Origin: Triparma columacea
Taxonomy: Eukaryota; Sar; Bolidophyceae; Parmales; Triparmaceae
Assembly: GCA_030267965.1 (NCBI GenBank)
Contig: BRYA01001016.1
Location: 44,964 to 108,963 of the forward strand
Direction: 5' to 3'
DNA: 64,000 nucleotides
In this document: in pieces, positions 12,891-23,995 of the stretch
Numbering within the stretch: the first letter of the stretch is position 1
How the letters are laid out: each line of letters begins with the position of its first letter
Notes under the pieces: generated by a model
Told to the model about the DNA's origin: nothing
Databases searched by the model: none
The model's input: only the letters and a program-made list of their open reading frames with translations
Translations under genes and position numbers: made by a program

Positions 12891-13884
12891 CTAAGCGTGT
12901 GAAATGAGCACCGGCCCCTTCGTTGTAAGTTTCGCTAGGTCCGCCTCGATACCGTCTAACTCCTTCTCAAAATTCTCCTTCTTGATCTTAGAGTGTCCCT
13001 CGAACATTGTGTGCATGCAGAGGACCTGGTACTTTTTGTTCACCGCATCCCACTTGGTCTTCAGCTTCTCGATCAGCACCGCCCTCTCCTCCTCGTCCAT
13101 CTCGTCGCAGAGCTCGGGGGCGTCCTCGTACTCCATCATCTGCTGGGCCACAAACCTGTCAATGAGCTCGTTCTCCTGCTTGATCTCGTCCTTCACCTGG
13201 GCGAGATATTCCGGGACCTTGCCGTAGTCCTCCTTCTTCAGGTAGTCTGGGGCTTCCTTGACCTCGGGCGCCTGGGGCACGGTCAAAATTGCCTCGACGG
13301 CGTTGGCCGTGATGAAGTTCTTCTCAGTGTGCAGGGACATAACTGGGCGCTGAGGCGGGGAGCGGAACACGTGCGGAGGGAGATGGGGGAAGGCGGCGTT
13401 TTGGCGTTAGAATTGTTGCGTTCGGGCGGTGCAGTCGCGAAGAAGTTAGGAATGGCAGCCATCACCAGCTCTCACCTCGTCCTTGGTGGGCACGAGGGCC
13501 TTCTTAGGTAGCCCGGGGACCTTGTTGTAAGCAAATTTCTTGATATTGCCGATGGGCTTAAGAGGGTTGCGCTTCGAAGGGGTCGAAGCACGAAGGAACT
13601 TGTTGGGGTCGGGCTTGGAGAAGTCTTTCTTTCCCAGGGAGGGGGCGTTTTCCTTGAGGGTGGAGTATTTGATGGGCTTCAGAGGGTTGTGTTTAGACCG
13701 ATACATTGGGGGTTTAGCCACTTGGGGCTTAGTTTTCGGGAGCAAGTTGTAAATCTTGGCGAGGAGGGGAAAGGGAGTTAGTGAGAGGGGTGTTAAATAT
13801 ATGAAGGGATAAACGTTACGGAGAGAAACTCACATTTTCGAGCTCCGGTTCTGGTGTGTCTTGGTATATCTTAAAAGAAGACAT
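12891..13884 (-). CDS. ENKUR: Enkurin, axonemal adaptor protein
   Basis: Three exons, complement(12891..13349, 13476..13754, 13834..13884), give 262 aa, close to the usual length of about 256. The N-terminus carries the characteristic ENIYNLLPK box (residues 17-25) followed by a Pro/Lys-rich linker with two copies of NPLKPI. The C-terminal enkurin domain occupies about 150-262: YGKVPEYLAQVKDEI, then a helix with VLIEKLKTKWDAVNKKYQ, typical of the domain that binds calmodulin and TRP channels in animals and is a microtubule inner protein of doublets. It therefore predicts that this organism builds motile flagella at some stage. AATAAA on the minus strand at 12796-12801, 90 nt past the stop, is a possible polyadenylation signal. 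It is convergent with the CDP-DAG synthase gene. Confidence 0.92.
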
Positions 13885-14188
13885 ATTGGTCACGAATGTA
13901 GAGAGATTGAGTTGGTTCTGTCGGGAGAGGGTAACGACCAGGTAGGGAAATCACAATTGGGACAGGGAGATGGGTTAGAAGGGGTTGCGTGGGGGGTTTA
14001 ATGGGACAAAGAGTTTGGTAATATCGACGGGAATCGCCTCGGAGGTCGTATGCTTACATTACAAGAGAAAAATGTTTTTGGACCGTTTGTCGGAGAACTC
14101 AAAATTCTAAAGCTATGAAAACTTTTTTGCTTGTAAGTATTGCAACAACAACGGTATTATTTGGCAGGGTTGCTCGCTCGATTGAAAT
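13885..14188. other. Intergenic, 304 bp, no gene seen
   Basis: This stretch lies between the start of enkurin and the stop of the DUF3431 gene, both on the minus strand. It should hold the enkurin promoter. The part nearest enkurin is G-rich on the plus strand, and the rest (about 14041-14170) is more AT-rich. No ORF or RNA gene is apparent. Confidence 0.6.
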
Positions 14189-16047
14189 TCAGTTGTCAAC
14201 GCACCAACTCCTTTCGCGCAGTACCATCTGCTCGTGCTCCATCAGTTTCGGCACCAATTTCTGAATCTCTATGGTGAGTTGAATGGTTGGGTGTGATGGT
14301 TAGAAATTTTCTCGTGTCGTGCTCATCGTCGTCTCTCGCCCCCTCGGCCTTCAAAATTTGCTCGATGGTCCTCGTCCGCCTCCCTTTCCTCCTTCTCACC
14401 TGTTGTCTCTACAACTTGTGGCTCTCCGAATATCATGTGCCACACCCACTCCATCAGCAGTCCCATCTTCCTCGACTCCTCCTCGTCCTTCGCTGAATAC
14501 ATGACCTCCAATGCCTTCTCGTAGAACTCCCTCGGCCTTTTCCTTATCCTATCTCTCCCCACCACGAACTGGGCGCAGCACCTCTCCAGCACAGGGTGTG
14601 GGAACGATCTCCCGTCCCCCACCGTGGGGGGATAGTCGTCCCCAAGCCACTCACCCAGCCAATCCTCCCAGTTTATCCTCATCCAATCCCTATCGGGGTC
14701 CTCTTTATACCCCCACACGGCGTGGTTGATGTTGCAGTAAGCACCGGCCCAGCTCGCTGACTTGAGGTTGAGTTTTGAGAGGAGGATGAGGATGTCCTCC
14801 TGGTGGTACGCGTACCTATGGGAGTGTAGCATGAGGAGAGCTTCGGGAAGAATGTCGTAATAGTCCACAATGAACTTGAGGTAGGAGCTACGGGGGGAGG
14901 AGGGGGGGGGGGGTGGGGCGTTAGAGCTTAGAATCCCACCCTCGGGTCACTTGGGCTGGTCCGTTTCTCACCTGGCCTCTCCGGCGACGTTGTGGGGAAC
15001 GAAGTGCGGAGCCTCGCCCGAATCATCAGGGTGCTTGTGATATATAACTGCCGGGTACTTGGACGATTCCAACCAGCTCAGGTCCTCCTTCCAGTGCGCC
15101 ATTACGAGGAGGAGGGGGATGGAAGAGAAGGCAGAGGGGGAGGAGGAGATGTCTGAAGCGGACAGGATGGACTTGGAATTGAAGGGAGGGGGGGACTCGC
15201 ACTCTTCGCTTGGGCCCATGCCGAACTGGCCGACAGCGAAACCTCCCCCCTCCCCCCCATCCACCGGCTTGAGCTCCACCTCAAGAGTAACCAGCAACCG
15301 CCGGCTGCTGCTCTCTGGGATCTTGAGCTCTGTGAACGGGCCGGTAGATTCGAGGCAGCCGTGGACGGTTGAAACCAGGTCTGGGGGGTTGGGAGGGGCA
15401 GCCGACGCCGTGTATCCGACGCAAATCACTCTGCCATCTAAAGACGTTGAGCTGGAATCCAACTCTGTGTAAGATAGGCTTATTATTGCAGTGTCGTTGT
15501 CGCTCACGATGTCGCCAATCCGAGGAGATCGAATGGAAAGCGAAGGAAGAGACTCGGGGTTGGGAGGGAAGGTGGAGGGGGAGGGTATAGTGGGGGGGGA
15601 TGTCTCACAGTGAGAGAAAGTATTCGTCAAGTGGTAGGTATTGGTGACAGTGGCAAGGGTAAGGCCGGAGTGGATTAGAGAGGCATTAACCGTCGTAGTC
15701 TTGGCACCGTTTTTCGAAGGGGGGAGAAGTATTGGGTGGGGAAGGCTTGTGAATATGTCTGGGAAGCAGTTGGAATAGACCAAAGAGGCCTCTCCTCCGT
15801 TGGAATCAACTGGGGAATCCCGTCGCTCAATACACACCTCGGCGGTAGAGTGAGCCTCTATCCAAACCTCAGTTTCCACATTGAGCAAAACTATACTAAG
15901 AGTCAAGGGCAAAGTCGAGCGCCCAGGGATACAATCCCCATCCTCAGGGTACACAGATAAAGATACTTCGGGGGGGGGTTCGGGGTCACGGGCTAGGGCC
16001 GTTAATAAGAAGAATATCAGGGAGAAGGCCAATACCGGCCTCACCAT
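14189..16047 (-). CDS. Secreted or Golgi-type DUF3431 protein
   Basis: Three exons, complement(14189..14268, 14400..14887, 14972..16047), give 547 aa with matching phases. Residues 1-20 (MVRPVLAFSLIFFLLTALA) are a strong signal peptide or signal anchor. Residues about 21-310 are a Ser/Pro-rich luminal stretch with beta-type sequence and several N-x-S/T sites, not recognised. The DUF3431 domain starts near 318: VMAHWKEDLSWLE, AVIYHKHPDD, VPHNVAGEASSYLKFI, and ends with CCAQFVVGRDRIRKRP and FYEKALEVM. Family members are predicted glycosyltransferase-like secretory proteins; no activity can be stated from the sequence. The short last exon encodes EIQKLVPKLMEHEQMV and a stop. It diverges from the small plastid-protein gene. 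Confidence 0.85.
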
Positions 16048-16413
16048 AAAGGAGAAAGGAAATTGGATTGGAAATCCGAAGGGAAGGAGGAGCTCAAAAC
16101 AAATCCCAAAATCCCAAAAGCAGTCATGCTCAAGAAGACCAAAAAGTGGTGAGGAGAATAGTTTGGGCTCATTTGTCGACTTCTGCGCATTCCTCGTCGT
16201 AGAATAGTAACTTCATCTCTTTTAATCTCGTAGTGTTGTTAAAAAGTAGTAAAAAAGTAGTAATATCAGTCCAAATGGGACCTATAAAGTTCCCCATGTC
16301 AGTCCGTCTTTTAATGAGTTTTGTCCAAAATTAAGGGGTTTCCAACTCTACTCTATACTTAGTAAACTAACACATTCTAAAACCTTCCCCTTGCAGATAT
16401 TTCAACTAACAAG
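16048..16413. other. Divergent intergenic region, 366 bp
   Basis: This is the promoter region between the DUF3431 gene (-) and the small plastid-protein gene (+). It is AT-rich from about 16200 and contains a short imperfect repeat of AAAAAGTAGTA near 16240-16262. No coding or RNA gene is seen. Confidence 0.55.
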
Positions 16414-16737
16414 ATGTACAGTAACACACTAGTAATTGCCCTCCTAATGCTCGTCTGCCTTTCCCAGACCCTAGCGTTCACTCCATCTACCCTTCCCACC
16501 ACTTTCCGTCCCAACACCCGCATCACCCGCGTCATGTCCTCCGCCCCCAAGTCTGAGTCCAACGCGAACGCTAAAGCGGCACTTTTAGGGCTCTCAACTG
16601 CCCTGGCACCAATGGCGGCACAGGCGGACACGGTTGATGAGGCGACGGTCATTGGACTGGGGGTGGGACTTGTGGCGTGCGTTGTTAGCCTCGCTGTGGG
16701 ATTCAGCATCGGGTACGGAACCCTTAACAAGCTTTGA
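16414..16737 (+). CDS. Small plastid-targeted single-span membrane protein, PetM-like?
   Basis: This is a single-exon gene of 107 aa. Residues 1-21 (MYSNTLVIALLMLVCLSQTL) are a secretory signal peptide, with a cut before AFTPST that fits the ASAFAP-type motif of secondary red plastids. Residues 22-50 are a basic, Ser/Thr/Arg-rich transit region. A second hydrophobic Ala-rich stretch, ALLGLSTALAPMAAQA, looks like a thylakoid import signal ending in AxA. The mature part is about 37 aa: an acidic DTVDEAT, then one membrane span (VIGLGVGLVACVVSLAVGF), then a short tail. The size and span pattern recall cytochrome b6f subunit PetM or another nuclear-encoded low-mass photosystem subunit. I cannot decide which. 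Confidence 0.7.
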   Translation: MYSNTLVIALLMLVCLSQTLAFTPSTLPTTFRPNTRITRVMSSAPKSESNANAKAALLGLSTALAPMAAQADTVDEATVIGLGVGLVACVVSLAVGFSIGYGTLNKL

Positions 16738-17151
16738 GAAGAACCAGGGGGGGGGTTGAGAAAGTGTTCGAAAAATTGAATGTGGTAGCTGTGGGGTTAA
16801 GGGGGATGAAGGAATAGGAGGACTGTCGTCCAAACTAAGCTCTCTGATTTTTACTTAATACGTTGCAAGGCCACGAAGAGGCCACGAAGGCATTGGAATT
16901 TTCTTGTCTTTCTTTTCCGAAGAACTTTTTCATGTTTCCTCACCAGTTTTGGTTTTCTCTCTCTCCAGGTCAGTTTGGTCCCGTTTGTGGTTAGATGTGA
17001 CTCATTACAATTGTACCGCCTTTTCATCCCCCTACTTGACATTGTTTGTCTATTTAGGCTTAAAATGACATAAAATTCCCAACCAGCTCGACGACGTTTC
17101 CACGTCTAACCCTTTCACCCTCCCTTTCACCCTCAAATCTCAGTTATAAAC
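16738..17151. other. Intergenic, 414 bp, promoter of Ca2+ ATPase
   Basis: No convincing gene is present. A minus-strand ORF of 63 codons (16851-17042) is Lys/Arg-rich but has no recognisable feature. TTATAAACATG just before the ATPase start at 17152 includes a possible TATA-like element only a few bases from the ATG, so a very short leader or chance. Confidence 0.5.
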
Positions 17152-20100
17152 ATGAACTCGCCAAAGCTCCTTAAGGATCTTCTCTCCTGTACGACGCCTC
17201 AGGCCGAGGAGACTAATTTGAAGGTTTGTCTATCCACCCATTTTGTCCCTCATCCGGCAGCACACTATTCTCTCACTAATCTCTCACCCTTCATCTCTCA
17301 CCTTCCCCCCTCCCCCCTCCCTCCCTCTTTTCCTCAGAACCTCAAGAAACTAGGGGGCTCTAGCGCCCTTCTCACCTCCCTTTCTACCTCTCAACACTCT
17401 GGCATTGACTCTTCCACCATCCCAGAGCGCATTTCCGCCTTTGGGGCCAACTTCACTCCCTCCCCTCCTCCCCCCACGTTCTTCTCCCTCCTCGTTGACT
17501 CCGTCGTCGAGGACGTCACCGTCCAGATCCTCATTGTTTCCGCAGTCGTCTCCTTGGCGGTCGGTATTTACGATGACCCAGAGACTGGTTGGATCGAGGG
17601 CGCCGCCATCATCGCTGCCGTCGTAATCGTGGCCTTCGTCACGGCGACCAACGACTACCAGAAGGAGCAGCAGTTCAGAAAACTCGAGGACGTATCCGTC
17701 TCAGCCAAGGACGTCAAGGCCCTCCGCGATGGCCTCACTATAGAGATCAGCCAGAAGGACGTCGTTGTCGGGGATGTCATCCTGCTCGAGCCTGGGGACA
17801 AAATACCCGCCGACGGCGTCCTAATCTCCAGCGACGCCGGCGGCGTCGTAACTGACGAGAGCAGCCTGACCGGCGAGGTTGATGGCGTGGAAAAGCACGT
17901 CCTCACCGGCACGTCAAGCAAGGTCGACCCCTTCGCCCTCTCCGGGTGCAACGTCGTCGAGGGTTCCGGTTCGATGGTCGTAATCGCCACTGGCAGGAAC
18001 TCGCAGTGGGGGAGGATCAAGGCCAAGCTGGAGTCCGAGCACAAGCAGACCCCCCTCCAGGAGAAGCTCGACGACATGGCGGCCATGATCGGGTATATCG
18101 GGATGGCGGCAGCCGGAGCCACCTTCATCGCCCTTATGGGCATAAGGTATACCAAGAGGGACGAGCTCCCCTCCCACGACGAGGGCTGGTTCGCCGCCGT
18201 CCTCGAGGCCTTCATCATCGCTGTCACCATCGTGGTCGTCGCGGTACCAGAGGGACTCCCGTTAGCTGTCACCATATCACTCGCATTCTCGACGAAGAAG
18301 ATGCTGAAGGACAACAACCTTATCAGGCACCTAGCCGCCTGCGAGACCATGGGCAACGCCACCAACATCTGCTCCGACAAGACTGGGACTCTAACTGAAA
18401 ATAAGATGAAGGTTGTCGAAGGGATCTTCGGGGGCGTCTCTGAGGGCAAGGCATCCGCTAAGGTCAAGGCCCTCGTCGCTAAGAGCGTCTCACTAAACAG
18501 CTCAGCAAAGCTCGTCGAAGGATCAGACCACGTCATCGGAAACAAAACAGAGGGGGCTATGCTACTCATGCTAAGGGGGGACGGGTGGGATGCCGAAGAG
18601 GGCGAATACCTCAGGTGGAGGGATGGGGCGAAGTTCGGCGTGGAGGGCGGGGGCAAGGTCTTCCCGTTCAACAGCAAGAAGAAGAGCATGAGCGTCATTG
18701 TCGCTGACGATGCTGCTCCTGTTGACGCCAACGTTTCCAAGAAGAAAAAAAGTACCCGGGCCAAGTCCAAGGCCGCCGTAGCCTCCGGGTCCGGAGCCTT
18801 CACCCTCTTCCACAAAGGGGCCGCCGAGAGGGTCCTTGACCGTTGCACCCACTACACTAACGAGAAGGGAGACGTCAAGGCCCTAACCGCGGCCAAGAAG
18901 AAGGCCTTCGCAAAGACAATACACGAGTACGCGATCAGGGCCCTCCGGTGCATCGCGCTAGCGCACCGTGAAGGGGTGGAGGAACTCGTGGATGATATCG
19001 ACGAGGTTACCGGGGAGACGTGTGCAGAGGTTTTGGAGGAAAGGTGAGCTAGATAACAGGACAAGATTACCTCCTTTCCAATCGTCGCACTTCTAACGCA
19101 CTCCATTGCCAACAACAACTCCCTTTCCCAGCCTCATCCTCGATGCCATTGTGGGCATCGCAGACCCCCTTCGCCCTGAGGTCCCCGCAGCCATCAAGAC
19201 CTGCCAGGAGGCTGGAATTGTCGTCAGGATGGTCACGGGAGATAACATCGAGACCGCTGTCGCCATCGCCAAGGAGGCCGGAATAATGACTGCGGACGGC
19301 ATGGCCATGGAGGGCCACGAGTTCAGGGAGCTCACGCCCAAGCAGCTCGACAACATCTTGCCCAACCTCCAGGTCCTCGCTAGGTCATCCCCGGAGGACA
19401 AGCACCTCCTCGTGCAGAGGTTGAACGGCGGGCATCTGCCCACCGACGAGGAGTCCTGGAAGGAGATTCATCCCTTCGGGAACTGGAAGAAGGACAAGGA
19501 CAGGCTCCTCCCCGGTTACCGTCAGGAGTGGGAAGAGGCCCGCGGCGGGAGGGGCGGGGAAGTCGTCGGAGTCACTGGGGACGGAACGAACGACGGCCCT
19601 GCCCTCAAGGCTGCCGACGTCGGTCTATCCATGGGTATCAGCGGCACCGACGTCGCCAAGGACGCCAGTGACATTGTGATCCTGGACGACAACTTCACCT
19701 CCATCGTCAAGGCCGTGCTGTGGGGGAGGAGCGTCTACGACAACATCCGCAAGTTCCTGCAGTTCCAGCTCACCGTCAACGTCGTGGCCCTCACCATCAC
19801 CTTCCTCAGCAGTGTCGGAGGATACCAGCCCCCCCTTAACGCCGTCATGATGCTCTGGGTCAATTTGATCATGGATACCATGGGGGCGTTGGCTCTGGGA
19901 ACGGAGCCCCCAAGCGAGGAGCTTCTGTGGAGGAGGCCATACAAGAGGGACGCCAGCCTAATCTCCCTGCCCATGTGGCGGAATATCTTCGTCCAGTCTG
20001 TGTACCAGCTCGTCCTCCTGGGCTGGATGCTCTTCGAGGGAGCCGAGTTCTTCACTTGCGAGGACGGGAGCAAGAAGCACTTCAGCCTCGTCTTCAACGC

Positions 20101-20641
20101 GTTCGTTTTCGCGCAGATCTTCAACGAGTTCAACGCGAGGGAGATCGGCGACGTCTTCGACCCCCTCCGTAGCATCTTCAAGAGCCCCATGTTCATCTCC
20201 GTCATTGTAGCCACAGTCGTAGGGCAGTACTTCATCATCGAGTACGGCGGAGACTTCACCGGCACCGTCAGCCTGACGCAGGACGAGTGGGTCATCTCAG
20301 CCATGCTTGGGATGTTCTCCCTTCCCCTCGGGCTCTTCATGAGGCTCATCCCCGTGAAGGAGAGCGAGGACACCTTCGCGGTGCCAAAGAAGGAGGGGGG
20401 GAGGGCCATCGAGACGCAGGGGCTGCTGGAGAAGTTGGTCAACCTAACTGTCGTCCTGGGCGTCATGCTCTTCGCCTACGCCACCTACGAGCAACAGAGG
20501 CTGGGGATGGAGTTCGGGGCCGATAGCTACATAAAGATCGTGGGGAACCTGGCGAAGAGCGCAATGGGCCACTACAACTCAATCGACAACCCAGATCACG
20601 ACATTGCGGTTGGGGGGGGGGGACGGCATGAGGAAATGTGA
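17152..20641 (+). CDS. P2B-type (plasma-membrane-type) Ca2+ ATPase
   Basis: Three exons, join(17152..17223, 17338..19043, 19132..20641), give 1095 aa. The pump drives Ca2+ out of the cytosol. Landmarks: first membrane pair near 86-130, actuator loop SLTGEVDG (about 202), M4 PEGLPLAVT (about 328), phosphorylation site CSDKTGTLTENKM (about 370), nucleotide domain, hinge GDGTNDGPALKAADVG (about 742), M6 LWVNLIMDTMGALALGTEPP, and four more membrane spans. The last pair ends near residue 1060. The actuator motif reads TGEV instead of TGES. The C-terminal tail after the last span is only about 35 residues, and the N-terminal region before the first span about 80, so the long calmodulin-binding autoinhibitor of animal PMCAs is absent. 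The first donor (GTTTGT) is atypical. Confidence 0.94.
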
Positions 20642-20670
20642 ATAGGATGGGCGAGGATGGTGGGGTACGA

Positions 20671-20751
20671 GGGGAGGAGGGGAGGAGCGTATTTGAGCGT
20701 ATTTGACGGGGAGGAGGGGAGGAGGGGAGGAGCGTATTTGAGCGTATTTGA
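20671..20751. repeat. Tandem repeat, two copies of about 40 bp
   Basis: Two copies of a G-rich block (ggggagga units) followed by gcgtatttgagcgtatttga occur at 20671-20706 and 20708-20751. Each copy itself contains a doubled gcgtatttga decamer. The block lies between the ATPase stop and the syntaxin start. Confidence 0.85.
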
Positions 20752-20891
20752 TGGGAAAAGACGCATCGTTTTGTTTACGAACCATTGTTTTTCTTAAGCG
20801 AACCATGTTTTTCTTAAGGAGGGACTGAGAAATCTCGGTTTTTGAGCCCACATTCCCACATTGAAAATACCCATCCCCCTCAAAGTGGGCC

Positions 20892-22195
20892 ATGGCAACT
20901 CGAGATCTTACGGTGAAATTCTCCAGTTTGAGAGAACAGACGGCACGTTCTGTTCGAAGTCCTTCACTAGGTGAGTTGGGCACAGATCTGGTTACGATCT
21001 CTTCACGGTTCCTATTCATTTCTTGGCATCTCTGTGTTGTCTTTTTGCGCATTTTCTAACTCCTTCCCCTATTCTTGTACTTCTCCTTTTAGCAGATGAC
21101 TCAAATCTCCTTAATAATGCACAGGGAGGATGGAATGGGGGGGGGCACGATCAGCTGCCGCCCATGTGGGTGGATTTGGTTGATCAGGTTGACGATGATG
21201 TGAGGAATATCAAGAGTATGATGGCAAAGGTGAGTTTGAGCGAAGTGGTCTATGACGTGATTGTTAGGTGTATAGGATGATGACTCTTTGGAGGACTTTT
21301 CAAGGACTTTTCGAGGATTCCTTGGAAGGTCTCCTTCGAAGCTCCCAAATGGTACCGATATGCCATGTGGTCGCCCTCCTACTGAACATATCCACTGACT
21401 TACTTCCACCCCAGCTTGAAAACCTACATGGGGAGAGGGTCAATAATATCTTTGACAAAGATTTGAAGGGAAGGGACAGGGAGATTGAGCAGCTAACCAG
21501 CAGCATAACTGGGAAATTCCGGCACGCCGAACAGCTGCTGAAGAGGATAGGCCGGGCTTCTGAACCAGGTCAGACGCTGAGCCCCGCGGAGGTCAAGGTC
21601 AGGGCTGCGATCCAGTCCTCCAACGCCTCCAAGATCCAGCAGATTTCCGCCGCATTCAGAAAGCTACAGCAGAAGTACCTAACAGACGTTTCCGCCCAAA
21701 AGTCAGGGAACGACAGCCAGTTCGGGGTCGACCTGATGTCCGGGGGGGGAGGGGAGGGAGGGGTGGGGTTCACGGACCAGCAGATGGCCGTAGTGGACGA
21801 CCTGGAGGGCATCGTCAACGAGAGGGATGAGGAGATACAGGTGAGAGGGGGGGGGGCGGTGGTCGCTGAGTCGGGCTGCCTTGTCTTGTACCGTCGCCCT
21901 AATGCCTGCCTCCCCTCCCCCTCCCTCCTTCCCACCCCAATAGAACATTGCTCAATCCATCGAGGAGCTCTCGACCATCTTCAAGGAGCTCGCCGTGCTA
22001 GTGATTGATCAGGGTACCATCCTCGACCGGATCGACTTCAATATGGAGCAGGTCGTCGAGCACACAAAGGAGGGTATCAAGCAGCTCGAGAAGGCGGAGC
22101 AGCACCAGAAATCGGCGAGGCCCCTCAAGTGCATCGGGTGCCTGTTAGTCATGATCGCCGTCATGTTAACGATACTCATCCTAAAGCATAGATAA
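20892..22195 (+). CDS. Qa-SNARE (syntaxin), syntaxin-16/TLG2-like
   Basis: Four exons, join(20892..20970, 21093..21229, 21415..21840, 21944..22195), give 297 aa. It is a target-membrane SNARE of the trans-Golgi/endosome route by likeness. The N-terminus MATRDLTVKFSSLREQ matches the syntaxin-16 start (TRDLT). PPMWVDLVDQVDDDVRNIK begins the Habc bundle. The SNARE helix runs about 205-265 with the zero-layer glutamine in VLVIDQGTILDRID and the late part MEQVVEHTKEGIKQLEKAE. A C-terminal anchor (CIGCLLVMIAVMLTILIL) ends two residues before a basic KHR. The start of exon 2 is ambiguous by one codon because AG-CAG offers two acceptors three bases apart. A Gly-rich loop (SGGGGEGGVG) precedes the SNARE helix. 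Confidence 0.92.
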
Positions 22196-22295
22196 CCCAA
22201 TTGAAAAGGGGGGCTGAGAGAGGTTGAAAGTTATAAGAGGAGGTAAATTTAACGGTGGTGGTTACGTTCTCATAAAAAGATGATTCAAATAATTT

Positions 22296-23662
22296 TCAAA
22301 GGTCCCACGTCCTCTTCTTCTGCTCCTCCTCGCCCTCCCATCCCCCGAACCAGCAAACACCGTGTTTTCTAGTCCCGTCGAAGACGTTGCGGCCGTGCAT
22401 CGTCTTGTAGTTGTCGAGCAGGACGACGTCGCCCTCCGTCATCTTAACGTACTGAATGTTCTTATTCGTAACTTCATCAAGGTGCTTAAGATCCTCGGCA
22501 GAGAGTTCGCCGTCGTCGCCGAAGTACATGTCTGACTTGTTAATCTGGCTGGCCCCGTCCTCAAACTTCTCAGCACCATATAGGGACTCCCGCTGCTTCC
22601 TCAGCACACTGGAGTGCGAGTGGACATTACAGAACCAGGTAGGCTCCCCGGACACGGGGTGGAGGACGACTGGCGGCTGGGAGGGGGCGCGGGCCTGGAG
22701 GAGGCGGGTATTGTCATACCCCCCAACCTGCTCGAGCAGCTCGACTGAGAAGTCAACCTTGGCGTTTATGGCCGCGGAAGCGGCGCCCTTGATCGCCCCC
22801 ATCACACCCCCCTGCAGGAACTCGGGGAGCTTGTCGACCCACGCGAAGAAAGGGAGCTCCATCACGCTGTAGCGAATGGATCTCTTGTAGAGCCTATCGA
22901 GAAGGTCCGAATCAAGGTCCTTGAAAATCTGCCTACCATTGGCAATGAGGAACTCCCCCCCCTCCTCGGCAGCCTTGAAGCAGACGAAGGCAGCTGCGCG
23001 GGGAGCACGAGTTCCAACGAACTCATTGTGCATCCCGATGAAAAAGTTTTTACGGGACTCCTTGTTGACAGCCTCGTAGACGGCAGTCCCCTTCCCCTCG
23101 ATAGTGGGGCGGGCAGATACGGAGTGGAGGGGGTCAAGGCACGGGTTCATGCCAAGCTTGGTGTAAAAGTCGACGAACCCTGGCTGCTCCTTCATTGTCT
23201 CGAAGTTCCGGAAGACTACCGCACCATATTTGACCATATCATCCTTGATAGACATGGAATTCTCCTCAATCCTGCAATTGAGACGAGCCGGGAGGGGTGA
23301 AAAGGGCGTACATCGGGGTATATCGGGCGAACATCGCGTTTCAAGACAAGGCTTCAATTCAACATCATCTGAGTCGCCTGATGATCAGCCTCAACTCACC
23401 ATTCTAGCTCGTTCTCGATCACTAGGTCGAGCTTATCGATAACCTTTGGGAAATTAGGTTCTACTTTGGCCCGCTGGCGCGCTTGAAGCGTAGCAGCATC
23501 GAAGCTCTCACCCCAGGCAGTCAAGGGAGCAAGCGGAGTCTCCACCTCCTGCTCCAGAGAGGCGACGTTCAAGCGCGTACGTAAAGGTGGCTTAGGTGTG
23601 GCAACAAAGGGTCCGTGGAAGGCGTTTGCGGCGGCGAAGAGGCCGAGAATGTACAACTTCAT
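22296..23662 (-). CDS. Fe(II)/2-oxoglutarate dioxygenase (TauD/TfdA family), plastid-type leader
   Basis: Two exons, complement(22296..23271, 23400..23662), give 412 aa. The N-terminus MKLYILGLFAAANAFHGPFV is a signal peptide followed by a Phe-containing junction (NAFHGP), the hallmark of import into secondary plastids, then a basic transit stretch to about residue 35. The TauD fold follows: YGAVVFRNFE, metal site FIGMHNEFVGT (His-x-Glu, about 168), distal TMHGRNVFDGTRKHG (His and the 2OG-binding Arg, about 390), and WFCNVHSHS in the core. Substrate is unknown; relatives hydroxylate taurine, clavaminate or gamma-butyrobetaine-like compounds. It is convergent with the syntaxin gene (100 bp) and divergent from CFAP57. 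Confidence 0.9.
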
Positions 23663-23995
23663 TTTGGTGAGAAGTTTTGGTGTGTCTCCTGAGATTGGTC
23701 CACTTGCCCGGGCCAAAAAACCAGTCGTTGCAAGGGAACATCGTAAGTGGGCTCATCTTTTTTAACCCGCCGGTTTCCCTGTTCCGTGCCTACCCCCAGC
23801 CAGTTCCGCGCCTCCCCTCCCCGTTTCGTCGCTTCAACAGTCAAACCCCTCTCTTCATCGTCCTAACCGCCCCATCTCTAACCCCCTCCTTCTCCCTCCC
23901 CCTCCACGTCTCGGCGTTCAGTTTTCCCGTATCGTCCTTCTTCGTGCCTAGTCTACCGCCCTACTCCACCTTTGCCCTCGTCTGTCTTTTTAAGC
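23663..23995. promoter_or_regulatory. Divergent promoter region, 333 bp
   Basis: This separates the plastid dioxygenase (-) from CFAP57 (+). The half next to CFAP57 is strongly pyrimidine-rich on the plus strand (23800-23990). No TATA box or gene is apparent. Confidence 0.5.

Noticed and set aside
17655..18848. 397-codon minus-strand frame inside the Ca2+ ATPase gene
   Set aside because: Antisense shadow of the conserved pump exon, Ser/Thr/Pro-rich, no domain.
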